NCBI RefSeq assembly: GCF_006439055.1
Contig: NZ_RCZC01000006.1
Span: 1 to 64,000 of the forward strand
Reading direction: 5' to 3'
Length of the DNA stretch: 64,000 bases
Source of the DNA: Sphingomonas glacialis
GTDB taxonomy: Bacteria > Pseudomonadota > Alphaproteobacteria > Sphingomonadales > Sphingomonadaceae
A program made the translations under genes and the position numbers. How positions within the stretch are numbered: position 1 is the first letter of the stretch; each line of letters begins with the position of its first letter. Below, in pieces: positions 1 through 8,936 of this stretch. The notes beneath the pieces were generated by a model, which saw only the letters and a program-made list of their open reading frames with translations, was not told the DNA's origin and searched no databases.

Positions 1-1
1 G

Positions 2-301
2 CTCACCAGCGACAAGGGCCCCAAGCCCGGCGAAGGCCCCTCGCCCGAGGAACGCGATGCGGGCTTCTACGACCTGCTGTTCATCGGCGAGGGCGCCAAT
101 GACGAGCGGATCGACTGCGTCGTCACCGGCGACAAGGATCCGGGCTATGGCTCGACCAGCAAGATGATCGCCGAGACGGCGCTGTGCCTGGTCGAGGATG
201 TCGCGGGCGAAGGGGGGATCTGGACGCCCGGCGCGCTGATGGGGCAAGTGCTGGCCGACCGGCTGCAGGCGAAGGCGGGGCTGACGTTCCAGGCGGGGTG
301 A
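2..301 (+). CDS. Saccharopine dehydrogenase family protein, C-terminal part (5' truncated by window)
   Basis: Open reading frame already running at the left edge and ending in TGA, giving about 99 residues. The visible tail carries GYGSTSKM followed by a GGIWTPGALMG segment, a combination typical of the C-terminus of the saccharopine dehydrogenase / trans-acting enoyl reductase family of NAD(P)-binding oxidoreductases. The Rossmann domain would lie outside the window, so the substrate cannot be judged. The gene is followed by a palindromic repeat and then by the convergent rnr gene. Confidence 0.8.
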   Translation, partial: LTSDKGPKPGEGPSPEERDAGFYDLLFIGEGANDERIDCVVTGDKDPGYGSTSKMIAETALCLVEDVAGEGGIWTPGALMGQVLADRLQAKAGLTFQAG

Positions 302-310
302 TCGCAGCCG

Positions 311-398
311 TCGCCCCGGCGGAGGCCGGGGCCGCTGGAATGCGCGCGCGCGGCCGCGGCGCGCGCCATCTGGCCGGCCCCGGCCTACGCCGGGGCGA
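311..398. repeat. Palindromic doublet, CCCCGGC class
   Basis: Two inverted hairpin-forming arms, 311-333 and 376-398, match each other in reverse complement with one mismatch. Each arm is itself a GCCCCGGC/GCCGGGGC hairpin. It lies between the convergent saccharopine-dehydrogenase-like gene and rnr and could act as a shared terminator. Related copies occur at 28603, 39364 and 50058. Confidence 0.85.
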
Positions 399-419
399 CG
401 ATGGCGGTCGTCGGCCGCG

Positions 420-2765
420 CTACCGCTTCTTCCCCTGATGCCGGATGTTCGTCGGGCGTCCGCGATGCTTGATCACGCGCTTGGGGCGTCGCTCGTCGCT
501 GTCGACGCGCGCGCCCCTGCCCTCGACCATTTCGAAGCGCAGCGCGCCCGACACCGGGTTGGCTTCCGCCAGCCGCAGCGGAAGCTTCTGCCCGCTGGCA
601 TAGACCGTCCCGCTCTGGTCGCCGATCAGCGTGCGGCTCGCTTCGTCGAAGCGGAAATACTCGCCGCCGATATCGCGCACCGGCATCAGCCCGTCGCCGC
701 CGATGCCCTCGACCGTCGCGAAGAAGCCGAAATTTGTCACGCCGGTGATCCGCGTCTCGAGCACCTCGCCGACCTTCTCCGACAGATAGGCCGCGACATA
801 GCGGTCGATCGTGTCGCGCTCGGCCTCCATCGCGCGGCGCTCGAGCATCGAGATGCTCTCGCCGATCTTCTCCATCGCCGCGGCTTCGCCTTCGGTCAGT
901 CCGCCTGGGCCGAGATCGTAGGCCGACACCAGCGCGCGGTGGACGAGCAGATCGGCATAGCGCCGGATCGGCGAGGTGAAGTGGCCGTAGCTGCCGAGTG
1001 CGAGCCCGAAATGGCCCATATTGGCAGGGCTGTAATAAGCCTGCGTCTGCGTCCGCAGCACCTGCTCCATGATCTGCGGGCGTTCGTCGCGATCGATCAC
1101 CTTGTCGAGGATGTGGTTGAAGGTGCGCGGCTGGACGACCTGGCCGAGCGCGAACTCGATCCCGAAGGTCTTGAGATAGTCCTTCAACGCGACGAGCTTC
1201 TCGCGGCCGGGCTGTTCGTGGACGCGGTACATGACGGGCGCCTTCTTCGCCTCGAGCGCCTTGGCCGCGGCGACGTTGGCGGCGATCATGTAATCCTCGA
1301 TCAGCTTGTGCGCATCGAGCCGCTCGCGCGGGGCGACCGAGAGGATGCGGCCCTTCTCGTCGAGCATGACGCGGCGTTCGGGGAGATCGAGATCGAGCGG
1401 CGCGCGGGCGGTGCGGGCTTTGTTGAGCGCGTGCCAGCAGGACCAGAGGGGAAGGAGGGCGTGGAGGATTTCATCGCTGCCCGAATCCCCCTCCCGCTTG
1501 CGGGAGGGGTTAGGGGAGGGGCGTGCCTCAACCTCGTCGTCTCCCGCGCTGACAGGCCCTCCCCCGACCCCTCCCGCAAGCGGGAGGGGAGCAGTAAGGG
1601 CAGCGTGATGCGCATCCACCATCGCCTGCGCATCCTCATACGCCAGGTTCGCCGCAATCCGCACCACCGCGCGCGTAAAGCGCCAGCTCTTCAGCGCCCC
1701 ATCCTTGCCGATCCGCAAATGGCACGCGAGCGCCGCCCGATCGACGCCCTCCTTCAGCGAACACATCTCGGCCGACAGGCTCTCGGGCAGCATCGGCACC
1801 ACCCGGTCCGGAAAATACACGCTATTCCCACGCCGCCGCGCCTCGCGATCGAGGCTCGAGCCCGGGCGCACATAAAACGACACATCGGCAATCGCGACGA
1901 TCGCCTTCCAGCCACCATCGTTCGAGGGATCGTCATCAGGCGCCGCCCACACCGCATCGTCATGATCGCGCGCATCGGCCGGGTCGATCGCGACGATCGG
2001 CAGATGGCGCAGATCCTCGCGCTTCTCGCCGAGCGGCTGCGCGGCAACGCGAACCGCCTCGTCGAGCGTCTCGGACGAAAAGACGTCCGGAATCCCAAGC
2101 TTGTGGATCGCGATCAGCGAGAAGCTGCGCGGCGCGAACGGATCGCCCAGCACCTGGGTCACGCGCACCGTCATGCGCGGTGGCCGCCCCGCCATCTCCG
2201 CCAGCACGAGGTCGCCGACCTGCGCCTCGCCCGCGTCGGACACCTGGAACTCGCGCCGCTCCTTCTTCTCGACGCCCTGCAGCCACAGCGTCTTGCCCTC
2301 CTGGCGCAGCACGCCGAGAACCAGCTCCTCGCCCTTGGGCAAGGTCTTCATCGGATGCGCGATCCAGCCCTGGCCGGCTTCCTCGGTCCGCGCGAGCACG
2401 CGGTCGCCGACGCCGAGCGCACCGTTCTTCTTCTCGCGCACGCGCAGTTTGGGCGCGGGCGTCGTCGCTTCCCAGCGCTCGGGTACCGCCCAGATATTGC
2501 CGCTGTCGTCGACATCGACGATCCGCAGCACCGTCACCTTCGGCACGCCACCCATTTTGTGAAACGCGCGGCCGGGGGCGCTGTCGATCAGCCCCTCATC
2601 GGCCATGTCCTTGAGCAGCGCTTTCAGCAGGATCTTGTCCTGCGCGGTCAGCCCGAAGGCGCGCGCGATCTCGCGCTTGCCCGCGGGCACGTCGCTTTCG
2701 GCGATGAAGGCGAGGATCTGGTCGCGGGTGGGCAGACCGGGGGTGCGCTTGATTGGCTTGGGCAT
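420..2765 (-). CDS. rnr: Ribonuclease R, with an in-frame palindromic-repeat insertion
   Basis: 781-residue 3'-5' exoribonuclease that degrades structured RNA and helps mature rRNA and clear defective transcripts. The RNB catalytic signature DPADARDHDD lies at residues 261-270 and supplies the clustered metal-binding aspartates. An N-terminal winged-helix region and cold-shock-like segments precede it, and an S1 RNA-binding domain lies near residues 690-775, followed by a basic tail. The start was chosen at ATG 2765 because homology begins there with MPKPIKRTPG; the reading frame stays open upstream but runs into the receptor gene's end and terminator. Residues about 393-426 are encoded by a 102-bp palindromic doublet (1488-1589) and read as a Gly/Pro/Arg-rich, probably disordered insert in the RNB domain; both flanks resume normal RNB sequence. 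Confidence 0.95.
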   Translation of the reverse strand: MPKPIKRTPGLPTRDQILAFIAESDVPAGKREIARAFGLTAQDKILLKALLKDMADEGLIDSAPGRAFHKMGGVPKVTVLRIVDVDDSGNIWAVPERWEATTPAPKLRVREKKNGALGVGDRVLARTEEAGQGWIAHPMKTLPKGEELVLGVLRQEGKTLWLQGVEKKERREFQVSDAGEAQVGDLVLAEMAGRPPRMTVRVTQVLGDPFAPRSFSLIAIHKLGIPDVFSSETLDEAVRVAAQPLGEKREDLRHLPIVAIDPADARDHDDAVWAAPDDDPSNDGGWKAIVAIADVSFYVRPGSSLDREARRRGNSVYFPDRVVPMLPESLSAEMCSLKEGVDRAALACHLRIGKDGALKSWRFTRAVVRIAANLAYEDAQAMVDAHHAALTAPLPLAGGVGGGPVSAGDDEVEARPSPNPSRKREGDSGSDEILHALLPLWSCWHALNKARTARAPLDLDLPERRVMLDEKGRILSVAPRERLDAHKLIEDYMIAANVAAAKALEAKKAPVMYRVHEQPGREKLVALKDYLKTFGIEFALGQVVQPRTFNHILDKVIDRDERPQIMEQVLRTQTQAYYSPANMGHFGLALGSYGHFTSPIRRYADLLVHRALVSAYDLGPGGLTEGEAAAMEKIGESISMLERRAMEAERDTIDRYVAAYLSEKVGEVLETRITGVTNFGFFATVEGIGGDGLMPVRDIGGEYFRFDEASRTLIGDQSGTVYASGQKLPLRLAEANPVSGALRFEMVEGRGARVDSDERRPKRVIKHRGRPTNIRHQGKKR
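1488..1589. repeat. Palindromic doublet, GGGAGGGG class, inside the rnr coding sequence
   Basis: Left hairpin 1488-1509 and right hairpin 1568-1589 each have 10-bp arms CCCCTCCCGC/GCGGGAGGGG. The flanking inner sequences are also complementary, so the unit has the REP-doublet layout seen between other genes here (closest copy at 38466). The unit is 102 bp, exactly 34 codons, and leaves the rnr frame open. Confidence 0.9.
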
Positions 2766-2802
2766 CGCATAAGCGATACGCCACCCCGCGCCAAACGGCA
2801 AA

Positions 2803-2833
2803 GGGCGCGCCGTCCGATCCGAACGGCGCGCCC
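2803..2833 (-). terminator. Hairpin terminator after the TonB-dependent receptor gene
   Basis: Perfect 11-bp inverted repeat (arms 2803-2813 and 2823-2833, 9-nt loop) 20 bp past the receptor stop codon. Read on the minus strand it is followed by TTT and a T-rich stretch. It separates the receptor transcript from rnr. Confidence 0.65.
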
Positions 2834-2853
2834 CTCCTCTGCCCTGCCCCGTC

Positions 2854-5800
2854 TCAGAACTTCTGCGAAATCCCGACCTTGGCGGTGAAGCCGAGCGGGC
2901 TCGCGGTGAACGGATCGTAATTCTGGTCGAGCCGCGCGAACGGCGGCGCCTTGTCGAAGATGTTGAGCGCCGACAGCGTGATCGCCGAACCCGTCCCGCG
3001 CAGCACCAGCCGATAGGTCGCATCGAAGGTGGTGAACGGCTTGATGGTCTTGCCCGCCGTCACCGACGCGCCCGCCAGCGCGCCCGTATTCGCGCCGAAG
3101 ATCGCGGCGCCACGCTGGTCGGTATAGCCGTCGATGTAATTATACTGGACGCGCAGGCTGTGCCCGCCGACGGCACCCTGGACATAGGCGGTGCCTTTGA
3201 TCTGCGGGATCGGATAGGCGGTGGTCTGGTAATTGAGCAACCCCACGCCATCGAAAGCAGGCTGGACGACCACGCCCTCGACCGTGATGTCCCTGGTCTT
3301 ATACTCGATCACGTACGTGCCGTTGCCGCCGAATTCGAGGTTCGCCGCGCCGAGCCCGAAGCGATACGCCGCCTGCAGATCGAGCCCCGACGTCGTGACG
3401 TTGGCGCTGTTGATATTTTGCGTCCGCAGCCGCTGGACATTGGCGATGCCGCAGCCCGAGCCGGTAAAGGTAAAGCGCGCCTGGAGCGCGGCAAAGGTCG
3501 GATTGCCGCAATTGGCGGTGCCGCTCGCGCCGAACAACGCGGTGACCATCCCCTGGATCGGCTCGCCCTCGATCGGCCCCTTCAATTTGTAGCGATAATA
3601 ATCGAGGCTCGCGCTGAAGCCGCCGCTGTGGAGCAGGAGGCCAGCACTGTAGGTCGTCGCCTTTTCGGGCGAGAGGTTGGGGTTGCCGTTGATATCGACC
3701 GCGCGGAACGACGTGCCGATGATCTGCAGCGCGGTCAGATTGCCCGACAATTGCTGTGCCGGCGGCCCGCGAAAGGTCGTCCCCGCCCCACCGCGCAGCG
3801 CCAGCCAGTCGGTCACCTGCAGCCGGATGCGCCCTTGCGGGTTGAAGGTCGAGCCGACCCGCCCGCCATAATCCTCATACCGCGCCGCGAGTTGCACATT
3901 GAGCCGGTCGAACACGGGCAGCTGCAGTTCGGCGAACACCGCCTTGATATCGTTGCTCGTCTTCAGATTGGCGTTGGTACCGAGGAAGCCGAGCGCGCCG
4001 GTCTGCTGCGTACAGGTCGCCGCCGGGTTGAGCGGCGAGCCCGGGCACGGATTGACCGCGATGTTGCTGTCATTGTTGTAGAGCACCGAATAGTCGTTCT
4101 TGCGATACTGCGTGCCGACCGCGAAGCTGAGGTCGCCGCCCGGCAGCCGCAGTCCGGTCTTGCCGCTCAACACCAGATCGCCGACCAGCAGCCGCGTGTC
4201 GTAGCGCGTGTTGGTGGTTCGGAAGAAATTGTCGAAGGTCGCCAGATCGTTGATCAACCCGGCGCCGGGGGTGAGGTTGTAGCCCGCCGGATTGCGCGTG
4301 CCGGCATAATTGGGGTTCGCCGTCCCGCTTACCCCGTTCGCCGCGACCGCGGTCGAGAAGGGGTTGAAGAAGGTGCAGCCATTGGTCCCGGCCAGCGCGG
4401 CGAGTTGCGCCGAGCTCAGCCCGGCGCGCGACTGCGGCGTCGCATAGGCGCAGTTCGCACCGCCAAAGCCCGCCAGCGCGTTCTGCAGCAGGTCGCCGAA
4501 GGTGTCGGTCCCCTCGCTCTCGCGATAATATTCGGAATAGGTGAAGCTGCCGGTCAGATTGAGATCGGGCGTCACGTCGTAGGAGAGATCGGCGGTGAAG
4601 CGCATCTCGTCGGAGACGCGCTTGCTGTACGCCGATCCGCGATCGTCGCCATTGCGACCGCGGAACAGCGGATTGCCGCCGAGCAAGGCCGGGCGGAACA
4701 GCACCGGGAAGGCGATTGCCGGCGCGAGTGGAACGCCGCCCGCGGTGATGCAGCCCGACGCCGCACCGTATAACGAACAGTAATCGCGCAACGCCGGGGC
4801 ATAGGTCGGGATGACGAACAGCCCAGCGCCACCGCTCGCCGCGTTCACCGATGGCGGCAGCGTCGGCAGATAGGTCGGCGAGGTGGTGATCCGGGTCGAA
4901 CTGTTGCCATACAGCGCGCTGGCCGAGAATTTGAGGGTGTCGGTCAGCTGGATCGAGGTCTCGACATAGGCCTGGATGCGATCCTCGGGCTCGACGAGAT
5001 TGCCGAACTGGCCGTAATTGTTGAAGCAGCGGTCGGTCGTCGATCCCGCCTGGCTGCGGAACCCGCCAAGCGCCTCGCACCCGAGATCGCGGACGAAATT
5101 GGCCGAGCCGGCAAAGCCGAAATTGCCCGGATTGCCGCCGCCGGTATAGCCGCCCTGCGGGTTGTTGGCATAAGGCTGAATGGTGAAATCGCGATCGGTG
5201 GTGCGCAGTTCGGAACGGTGCTGATAGCCGACCGAGGCGAGGAAATGCAGCGCCCCGCCATTATGGCCGAAGCTCAGATTGGCGGTGTAGTCGCCGGTCG
5301 ACCCGCGGATGTAGCGATAGTCCCCCGAGGCGAGGAAGCCCTTCTGATCGGTCCGCGTGATGAAATTGACCACGCCCGCGATCGCATCGGAGCCATAGGT
5401 CGCCGCCGCGCCGTCCTTGAGCACTTCGACCCGGCCGATCGCGCCCGAGGGGATCAGGTTGATATCGACGATCGGGATGCCGCCGCCGATCGGCACCAGC
5501 CGCTTGCCGTTGAGCAGGACGAGCGTGCGCTGCGGCCCGAGCCCGCGCAGATTGACCGAGGCGACGCCTTCATTGCCCTGGCTGCGGCTGTCGAACTGGT
5601 TGGCATCGCCGATCACGCCGCTCGAGGTCGGCAGGTTCTTGAGCAGGTCGACCGCGCTCGGCGTACCCTGTTTCGACAGTTCTTCGCTCGAAATAACATC
5701 GACCGGGATGGCGGCGTCCTCGGGCGTGCCGCGGATCAGCGATCCGGTGACGACGATGTCGGGGCCGGTGAGCTCCTCCACCGGCCCGCTCGGTCGCGGT

Positions 5801-5901
5801 GACGGTGGCGGCGTGGCCCCGATCTGCGCTGCGGCGGGCCATGCTAGGCCGACCGACAGCGCAAAAAAAGCGCACGACGTCACATGCCGCGAACGAGGCA
5901 T
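2854..5901 (-). CDS. TonB-dependent outer membrane receptor
   Basis: 1015 residues. An N-terminal signal peptide ends near the AAAQIG segment at about residue 26. A TonB-box-like DIVVTG segment follows near residue 48, then the plug domain with the VNLRGLGPQRTLVLLNGKR and VEVLKDGAAATYGSDAIAGV signatures typical of Sphingomonas receptors. The remainder is a 22-strand-type beta-barrel rich in Gly, Asn and aromatic residues, ending in phenylalanine as expected for BAM-assembled proteins. It imports a bulky ligand energised by TonB-ExbBD; the ligand cannot be read from the sequence and there is no transport or catabolic partner next to it. A strong GGGGAGAG ribosome-binding site sits at 5907-5914. 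Confidence 0.93.
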   Translation of the reverse strand: MPRSRHVTSCAFFALSVGLAWPAAAQIGATPPPSPRPSGPVEELTGPDIVVTGSLIRGTPEDAAIPVDVISSEELSKQGTPSAVDLLKNLPTSSGVIGDANQFDSRSQGNEGVASVNLRGLGPQRTLVLLNGKRLVPIGGGIPIVDINLIPSGAIGRVEVLKDGAAATYGSDAIAGVVNFITRTDQKGFLASGDYRYIRGSTGDYTANLSFGHNGGALHFLASVGYQHRSELRTTDRDFTIQPYANNPQGGYTGGGNPGNFGFAGSANFVRDLGCEALGGFRSQAGSTTDRCFNNYGQFGNLVEPEDRIQAYVETSIQLTDTLKFSASALYGNSSTRITTSPTYLPTLPPSVNAASGGAGLFVIPTYAPALRDYCSLYGAASGCITAGGVPLAPAIAFPVLFRPALLGGNPLFRGRNGDDRGSAYSKRVSDEMRFTADLSYDVTPDLNLTGSFTYSEYYRESEGTDTFGDLLQNALAGFGGANCAYATPQSRAGLSSAQLAALAGTNGCTFFNPFSTAVAANGVSGTANPNYAGTRNPAGYNLTPGAGLINDLATFDNFFRTTNTRYDTRLLVGDLVLSGKTGLRLPGGDLSFAVGTQYRKNDYSVLYNNDSNIAVNPCPGSPLNPAATCTQQTGALGFLGTNANLKTSNDIKAVFAELQLPVFDRLNVQLAARYEDYGGRVGSTFNPQGRIRLQVTDWLALRGGAGTTFRGPPAQQLSGNLTALQIIGTSFRAVDINGNPNLSPEKATTYSAGLLLHSGGFSASLDYYRYKLKGPIEGEPIQGMVTALFGASGTANCGNPTFAALQARFTFTGSGCGIANVQRLRTQNINSANVTTSGLDLQAAYRFGLGAANLEFGGNGTYVIEYKTRDITVEGVVVQPAFDGVGLLNYQTTAYPIPQIKGTAYVQGAVGGHSLRVQYNYIDGYTDQRGAAIFGANTGALAGASVTAGKTIKPFTTFDATYRLVLRGTGSAITLSALNIFDKAPPFARLDQNYDPFTASPLGFTAKVGISQKF

Positions 5902-5955
5902 CGCATCTCTCCCCTAATGGGTCAGAGCGCTGAACGGCTCCGTACCCGAAGCTCA

Positions 5956-5984
5956 AACTGACTCCGAAACGGTCCTAATGTCAA
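5956..5984 (-). promoter_or_regulatory. Candidate promoter of the TonB-dependent receptor gene
   Basis: On the minus strand TTGACA (5979-5984) is followed after 17 nt by TCAGTT, a poor but correctly spaced -10 candidate, about 55-80 bp ahead of the receptor start. The -35 match is exact; the -10 is weak. Confidence 0.35.
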
Positions 5985-6213
5985 GTCGCACATGCGCTAA
6001 TATGCCCTTGTTTCCGTAAGGGGAAATGCTCCTAAGGGATTTCACTAGGTCCAGGACGGCCAGAACCGATCCTCGAAGAGCCGCCACGTGCGACCACTGC
6101 AGCGGCGTCACGCACGCTTACAGGCGGCGCCCGCCCTTCCCGCGAAGAGAAAGCACCGCCCGCGTCTCTTGGTCCTTGATACGCCGGACGCGACGCGTCG
6201 CGCCCGTTCCGGC
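5985..6213. other. Non-coding gap with no recognised feature
   Basis: The remainder of the 312-bp gap between the receptor gene and the acyl-CoA dehydrogenase. No gene-like frame with a ribosome-binding site, tRNA, or palindromic doublet was found. It presumably contains the 5' regulatory region of the receptor gene and the 3' end of the dehydrogenase transcript. Confidence 0.5.
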
Positions 6214-7281
6214 TCAGTAGCCGTTGAGCCGCGCGAAGCGCTCGCGGTGAAACGCCGCATTGCCCCACATCGTCTCGAGCACGCGCGCGCGCTTGAGGTA
6301 GAAGCCCGCGTCGTAATCGTCGGTCATGCCAATCCCGCCGTGGAGCTGGATCATCTCGCGGCTGACGAGGTGGAGCGTGTCGCTCGCCACCGCCTTGGCG
6401 AGGCTGACCGCCTGGTCGAGATCGGACCGCCCGGCATCGATCGCCTCGAGCGCGCCCTCGACGACCGAGCGCATCAGCTCGAGCTCGGTGAACATCTTCG
6501 CCATGCGGTGCTGGAGCGCCTGGAAGGTCGAGAGCTGCTGGCCAAACTGGACGCGCGTCTTGAGATAATCGTTGGTGGTGGCGAACGCCTGTTCGGCCAT
6601 GCCGAGCATTTCCGCGCATACCGCCGCGGTTGCGCGATCGATTACCTGCGCCGTGAGCGTTGCGTCGCCCAGTTTCTCGGCCGGGGCGGCGTCGAACGTC
6701 ACCTGCGCGTGGCTGCGCGAGTCGGCCATATGGCGCGGCGCGCGCGTCACGCCGGCATCGCCCGCGACGAGATACAGGCCGTCGGTCGTCGCGACGACGA
6801 AGACGCTGGCGCTGTCGCCCTCGGCGACGAACGCCTTGGTGCCGCTAAGCTTGCCGTCCACCACGCTGGTCGCGATCTTCGCGGGGTCATGCACCGGCCC
6901 CTCGTCGACCGCGAGCGTCGCGACGACCGCGCCGCTGGCGATCTGCGGCAGCCACTGCGCCCTGAGCGCCTCCGACCCGCCGAGCAGGATCGCGGTCGCC
7001 GCCGCTGAAGTCGACGCCAAGGGCGAGGCGGCGAGATTGCGGCCAAGCTGCTCGAGCACCAGCCCGAGCGAGAGATAGCCGAACGCCGTGCCGCCATGCT
7101 CTTCGGGGATGACGATGCCCGGCAGCCCCATCTCGCCAAGCGTCGCCCAGGCCGCGGGATCATAGCCCTCGGCGGGCGCCGCGGCGCGCATCTTGCGGAA
7201 CGCACTGACGGGCGATTGCTCGTCGGACCATTCGCGCACCATGTCGCGGAGCATCGTCTGTTCGTCGTTGAGTACGGCCAT
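6214..7281 (-). CDS. Acyl-CoA dehydrogenase family protein (small subunit-like)
   Basis: 355-residue flavoprotein of the acyl-CoA dehydrogenase fold, oxidising acyl-CoA thioesters to 2-enoyl-CoA with transfer of electrons to ETF. The N-terminal helical domain has an IVIPEEHGG motif near residue 60, and the C-terminal helical domain has QLHGGIGMTDDYD, which is normally near the FAD/substrate site. ATG 7281 was chosen because the N-terminal helix MAVLNDEQTMLRDMV begins there. The next gene upstream in transcription is a second, larger acyl-CoA dehydrogenase. Such tandem pairs are known to form alpha2beta2 enzymes acting on sterol or other bulky side chains, which is a reasonable inference here. 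Confidence 0.88.
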   Translation of the reverse strand: MAVLNDEQTMLRDMVREWSDEQSPVSAFRKMRAAAPAEGYDPAAWATLGEMGLPGIVIPEEHGGTAFGYLSLGLVLEQLGRNLAASPLASTSAAATAILLGGSEALRAQWLPQIASGAVVATLAVDEGPVHDPAKIATSVVDGKLSGTKAFVAEGDSASVFVVATTDGLYLVAGDAGVTRAPRHMADSRSHAQVTFDAAPAEKLGDATLTAQVIDRATAAVCAEMLGMAEQAFATTNDYLKTRVQFGQQLSTFQALQHRMAKMFTELELMRSVVEGALEAIDAGRSDLDQAVSLAKAVASDTLHLVSREMIQLHGGIGMTDDYDAGFYLKRARVLETMWGNAAFHRERFARLNGY

Positions 7282-7392
7282 GGTGCAGTCCCCGCTCGTG
7301 AAATGGGAAAACGGGGGAGGATGACTTAGGCCATCCTTCACCCCGCCCCTCTCCGGCCCGCCGGCAAACGCGCGCGGCAGCCTATCCTTGAA

Positions 7393-8610
7393 TTACTGGT
7401 GGTCGAGCATCCCGAGGATGCGCTTCGAAATCACGTTGTTCTGGATCTCGGTCGATCCGCCATAGATCGACACCGCCTTGCCCCACAGCCAGGTGCGCGT
7501 CTGGGTCAGCTCGTCCTCACTGAAGCCCTCGCCTTCCCAGCCGAGCCCGGCCATCCCCATGATCTCGATCGACAGTTCGGCGCGATCCTGCGTGATCCGC
7601 GCGCCGACATTCTTCATGATCGAGGTGGCCGCCGACGGCCCCTGGTTCGACTTGGCTTCGAGCGCGGCGCGGCGCAGCGTCAGCGCGAAGGCGCGGCTGT
7701 CCATCTCGTGCCGCACGATCCGCATCCGCAGATCGGTGTCGGGAACGCGGCCCTGTTCGTCCTCGCCGCGATATTCCTTCGCGAGCTTCCCCATCGGCTT
7801 GCCCGCGAACAGCCGCGAAGCGCCACCGCCGCCGGACAGGCTGTTGCGCTCGTGCTGGAGCAACCGCGTGCCGATCTCCCAGCCCTGCCCTTCGCGCCCT
7901 ACGAGGTTTCCCTTGGGCACCTTCACATCGGTGAAGAATGTCTCGCAGAACGGCGACTGGCCCGAGATCATCGCGATCGGCCGCACTTCGACGCCCGGCG
8001 CGGTCATGTCGAGCAGCAGGAAGCTGATGCCGCCATGCTTCTGGCTCTTGTCGGTGCGGACAAGCGCAAAGCATTTGTCGGCCCATTGCCCGCCCGAGGT
8101 CCAGGTCTTCTGGCCGTTGACGATGTAATGGTCGCCGGCATCCTGGGCGAAGGTCTGAACGTTGGCGAGGTCCGAGCCGGCGTTTGGCTCGCTATAGCCC
8201 TGGCACCAGCGCACCTGCCCCTTGGCGATCGCCGGGATATGCTCGTGCTTCTGCGCCTCGCTGCCATATTCAAGCAGGGTCGGGCCGAACATCATCACGC
8301 CCATGCCGCCGATCGGGTTCCACGCGCCCGCACGCGCCATTTCCTCGTTGAGGACGCGGATTTGCGCCTTGTCGAGACCGCCGCCGCCATAGGCCGCGGG
8401 CCAGCTCGGCACGCCCCAGCCCTTTTCGCCCATCGCGGCCTGCCACGCAGACTGGTCGGGCGAGAGCTCGGTCGGCCCTTCGAGTGCCGACAGCGCATTG
8501 TCCTTGCCCTTGAGCGACGCCGGGAAATTGGCGGCGAGCCACGCGCGGACTTCGCCACGAAACGCATCGAGAGGAGCTGCTGGAGCGTCGAGTTCGGGCG
8601 CGGTTGCCAT
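7393..8610 (-). CDS. Acyl-CoA dehydrogenase family protein (large subunit-like)
   Basis: 405 residues with all three acyl-CoA dehydrogenase domains: an N-terminal helical segment, a beta-barrel segment containing QGYSEPNAGSDLANVQT and NGQKTWTSG, and a C-terminal segment ending with IYGGSTEIQNNVISKRILG, the FadE-like signature. A GAGAGGA ribosome-binding site precedes ATG 8610. It lies 111 bp upstream of, and is probably co-transcribed with, the second acyl-CoA dehydrogenase at 6214-7281. The substrate is unknown. The neighbouring CoA ligase and thioesterase suggest catabolism of a carboxylic acid. Confidence 0.9.
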   Translation of the reverse strand: MATAPELDAPAAPLDAFRGEVRAWLAANFPASLKGKDNALSALEGPTELSPDQSAWQAAMGEKGWGVPSWPAAYGGGGLDKAQIRVLNEEMARAGAWNPIGGMGVMMFGPTLLEYGSEAQKHEHIPAIAKGQVRWCQGYSEPNAGSDLANVQTFAQDAGDHYIVNGQKTWTSGGQWADKCFALVRTDKSQKHGGISFLLLDMTAPGVEVRPIAMISGQSPFCETFFTDVKVPKGNLVGREGQGWEIGTRLLQHERNSLSGGGGASRLFAGKPMGKLAKEYRGEDEQGRVPDTDLRMRIVRHEMDSRAFALTLRRAALEAKSNQGPSAATSIMKNVGARITQDRAELSIEIMGMAGLGWEGEGFSEDELTQTRTWLWGKAVSIYGGSTEIQNNVISKRILGMLDHQ

Positions 8611-8718
8611 GAAAGCTGTCCTCTCAGAACGAATCTGAAGATCGGGTATGGCCGCGCAATACGCCGGAATGCAGCGGATGGGAAGAGCCTGTGTTGCGCT
8701 TCGGTTCGCAACGACGTG

Positions 8719-8826
8719 CCTCCCCTCCCTGGAAGGGAGGGGCTGGGGGTGGGTCGGCTGATGGCGGGCGCCACGCGCGACAACGGGCCGACCCACCCCC
8801 GCCCCCTCCCTTCCAGGGAGGGGAGG
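8719..8826. repeat. Palindromic doublet, GGGAGGGG class
   Basis: Inverted arms 8719-8757 and 8788-8826, each containing CCCTCCCTTCCAGGGAGGG-like hairpins plus a conserved CCGACCCACCCCC extension. It fills the middle of the 326-bp gap between divergently oriented genes (acyl-CoA dehydrogenase and glutathione transferase). Apart from the ribosome-binding sites at each end nothing else was recognised in that gap. Confidence 0.88.
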
Positions 8827-8936
8827 CGCCCGCCGCGAGCGACAGCGACATCACGCCGCCGGGCCGCATGGTCGCGGTTGCGCGGGCGTAACGGCTGCCC
8901 CATGTCCCGTTGCGACCCGCAAAGGAGCCCGCGCCG

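Noticed and set aside
438..2888. An 816-residue open frame on the plus strand across rnr.
   Set aside because: It is the antisense of rnr in a high-GC genome; codon-position composition and low-complexity Arg/Leu-rich translation mark it as a shadow, and rnr has clear homology on the other strand.
2766..3023. N-terminal extension of RNase R by about 86 residues.
   Set aside because: The extension crosses the terminator hairpin and the end of the receptor gene and is Arg-rich; homology starts at ATG 2765.
8719..8826. The clustered inverted repeats as a CRISPR array or insertion-sequence ends.
   Set aside because: Only paired inverted arms are present, without regularly spaced direct repeats, unique spacers, or any transposase.
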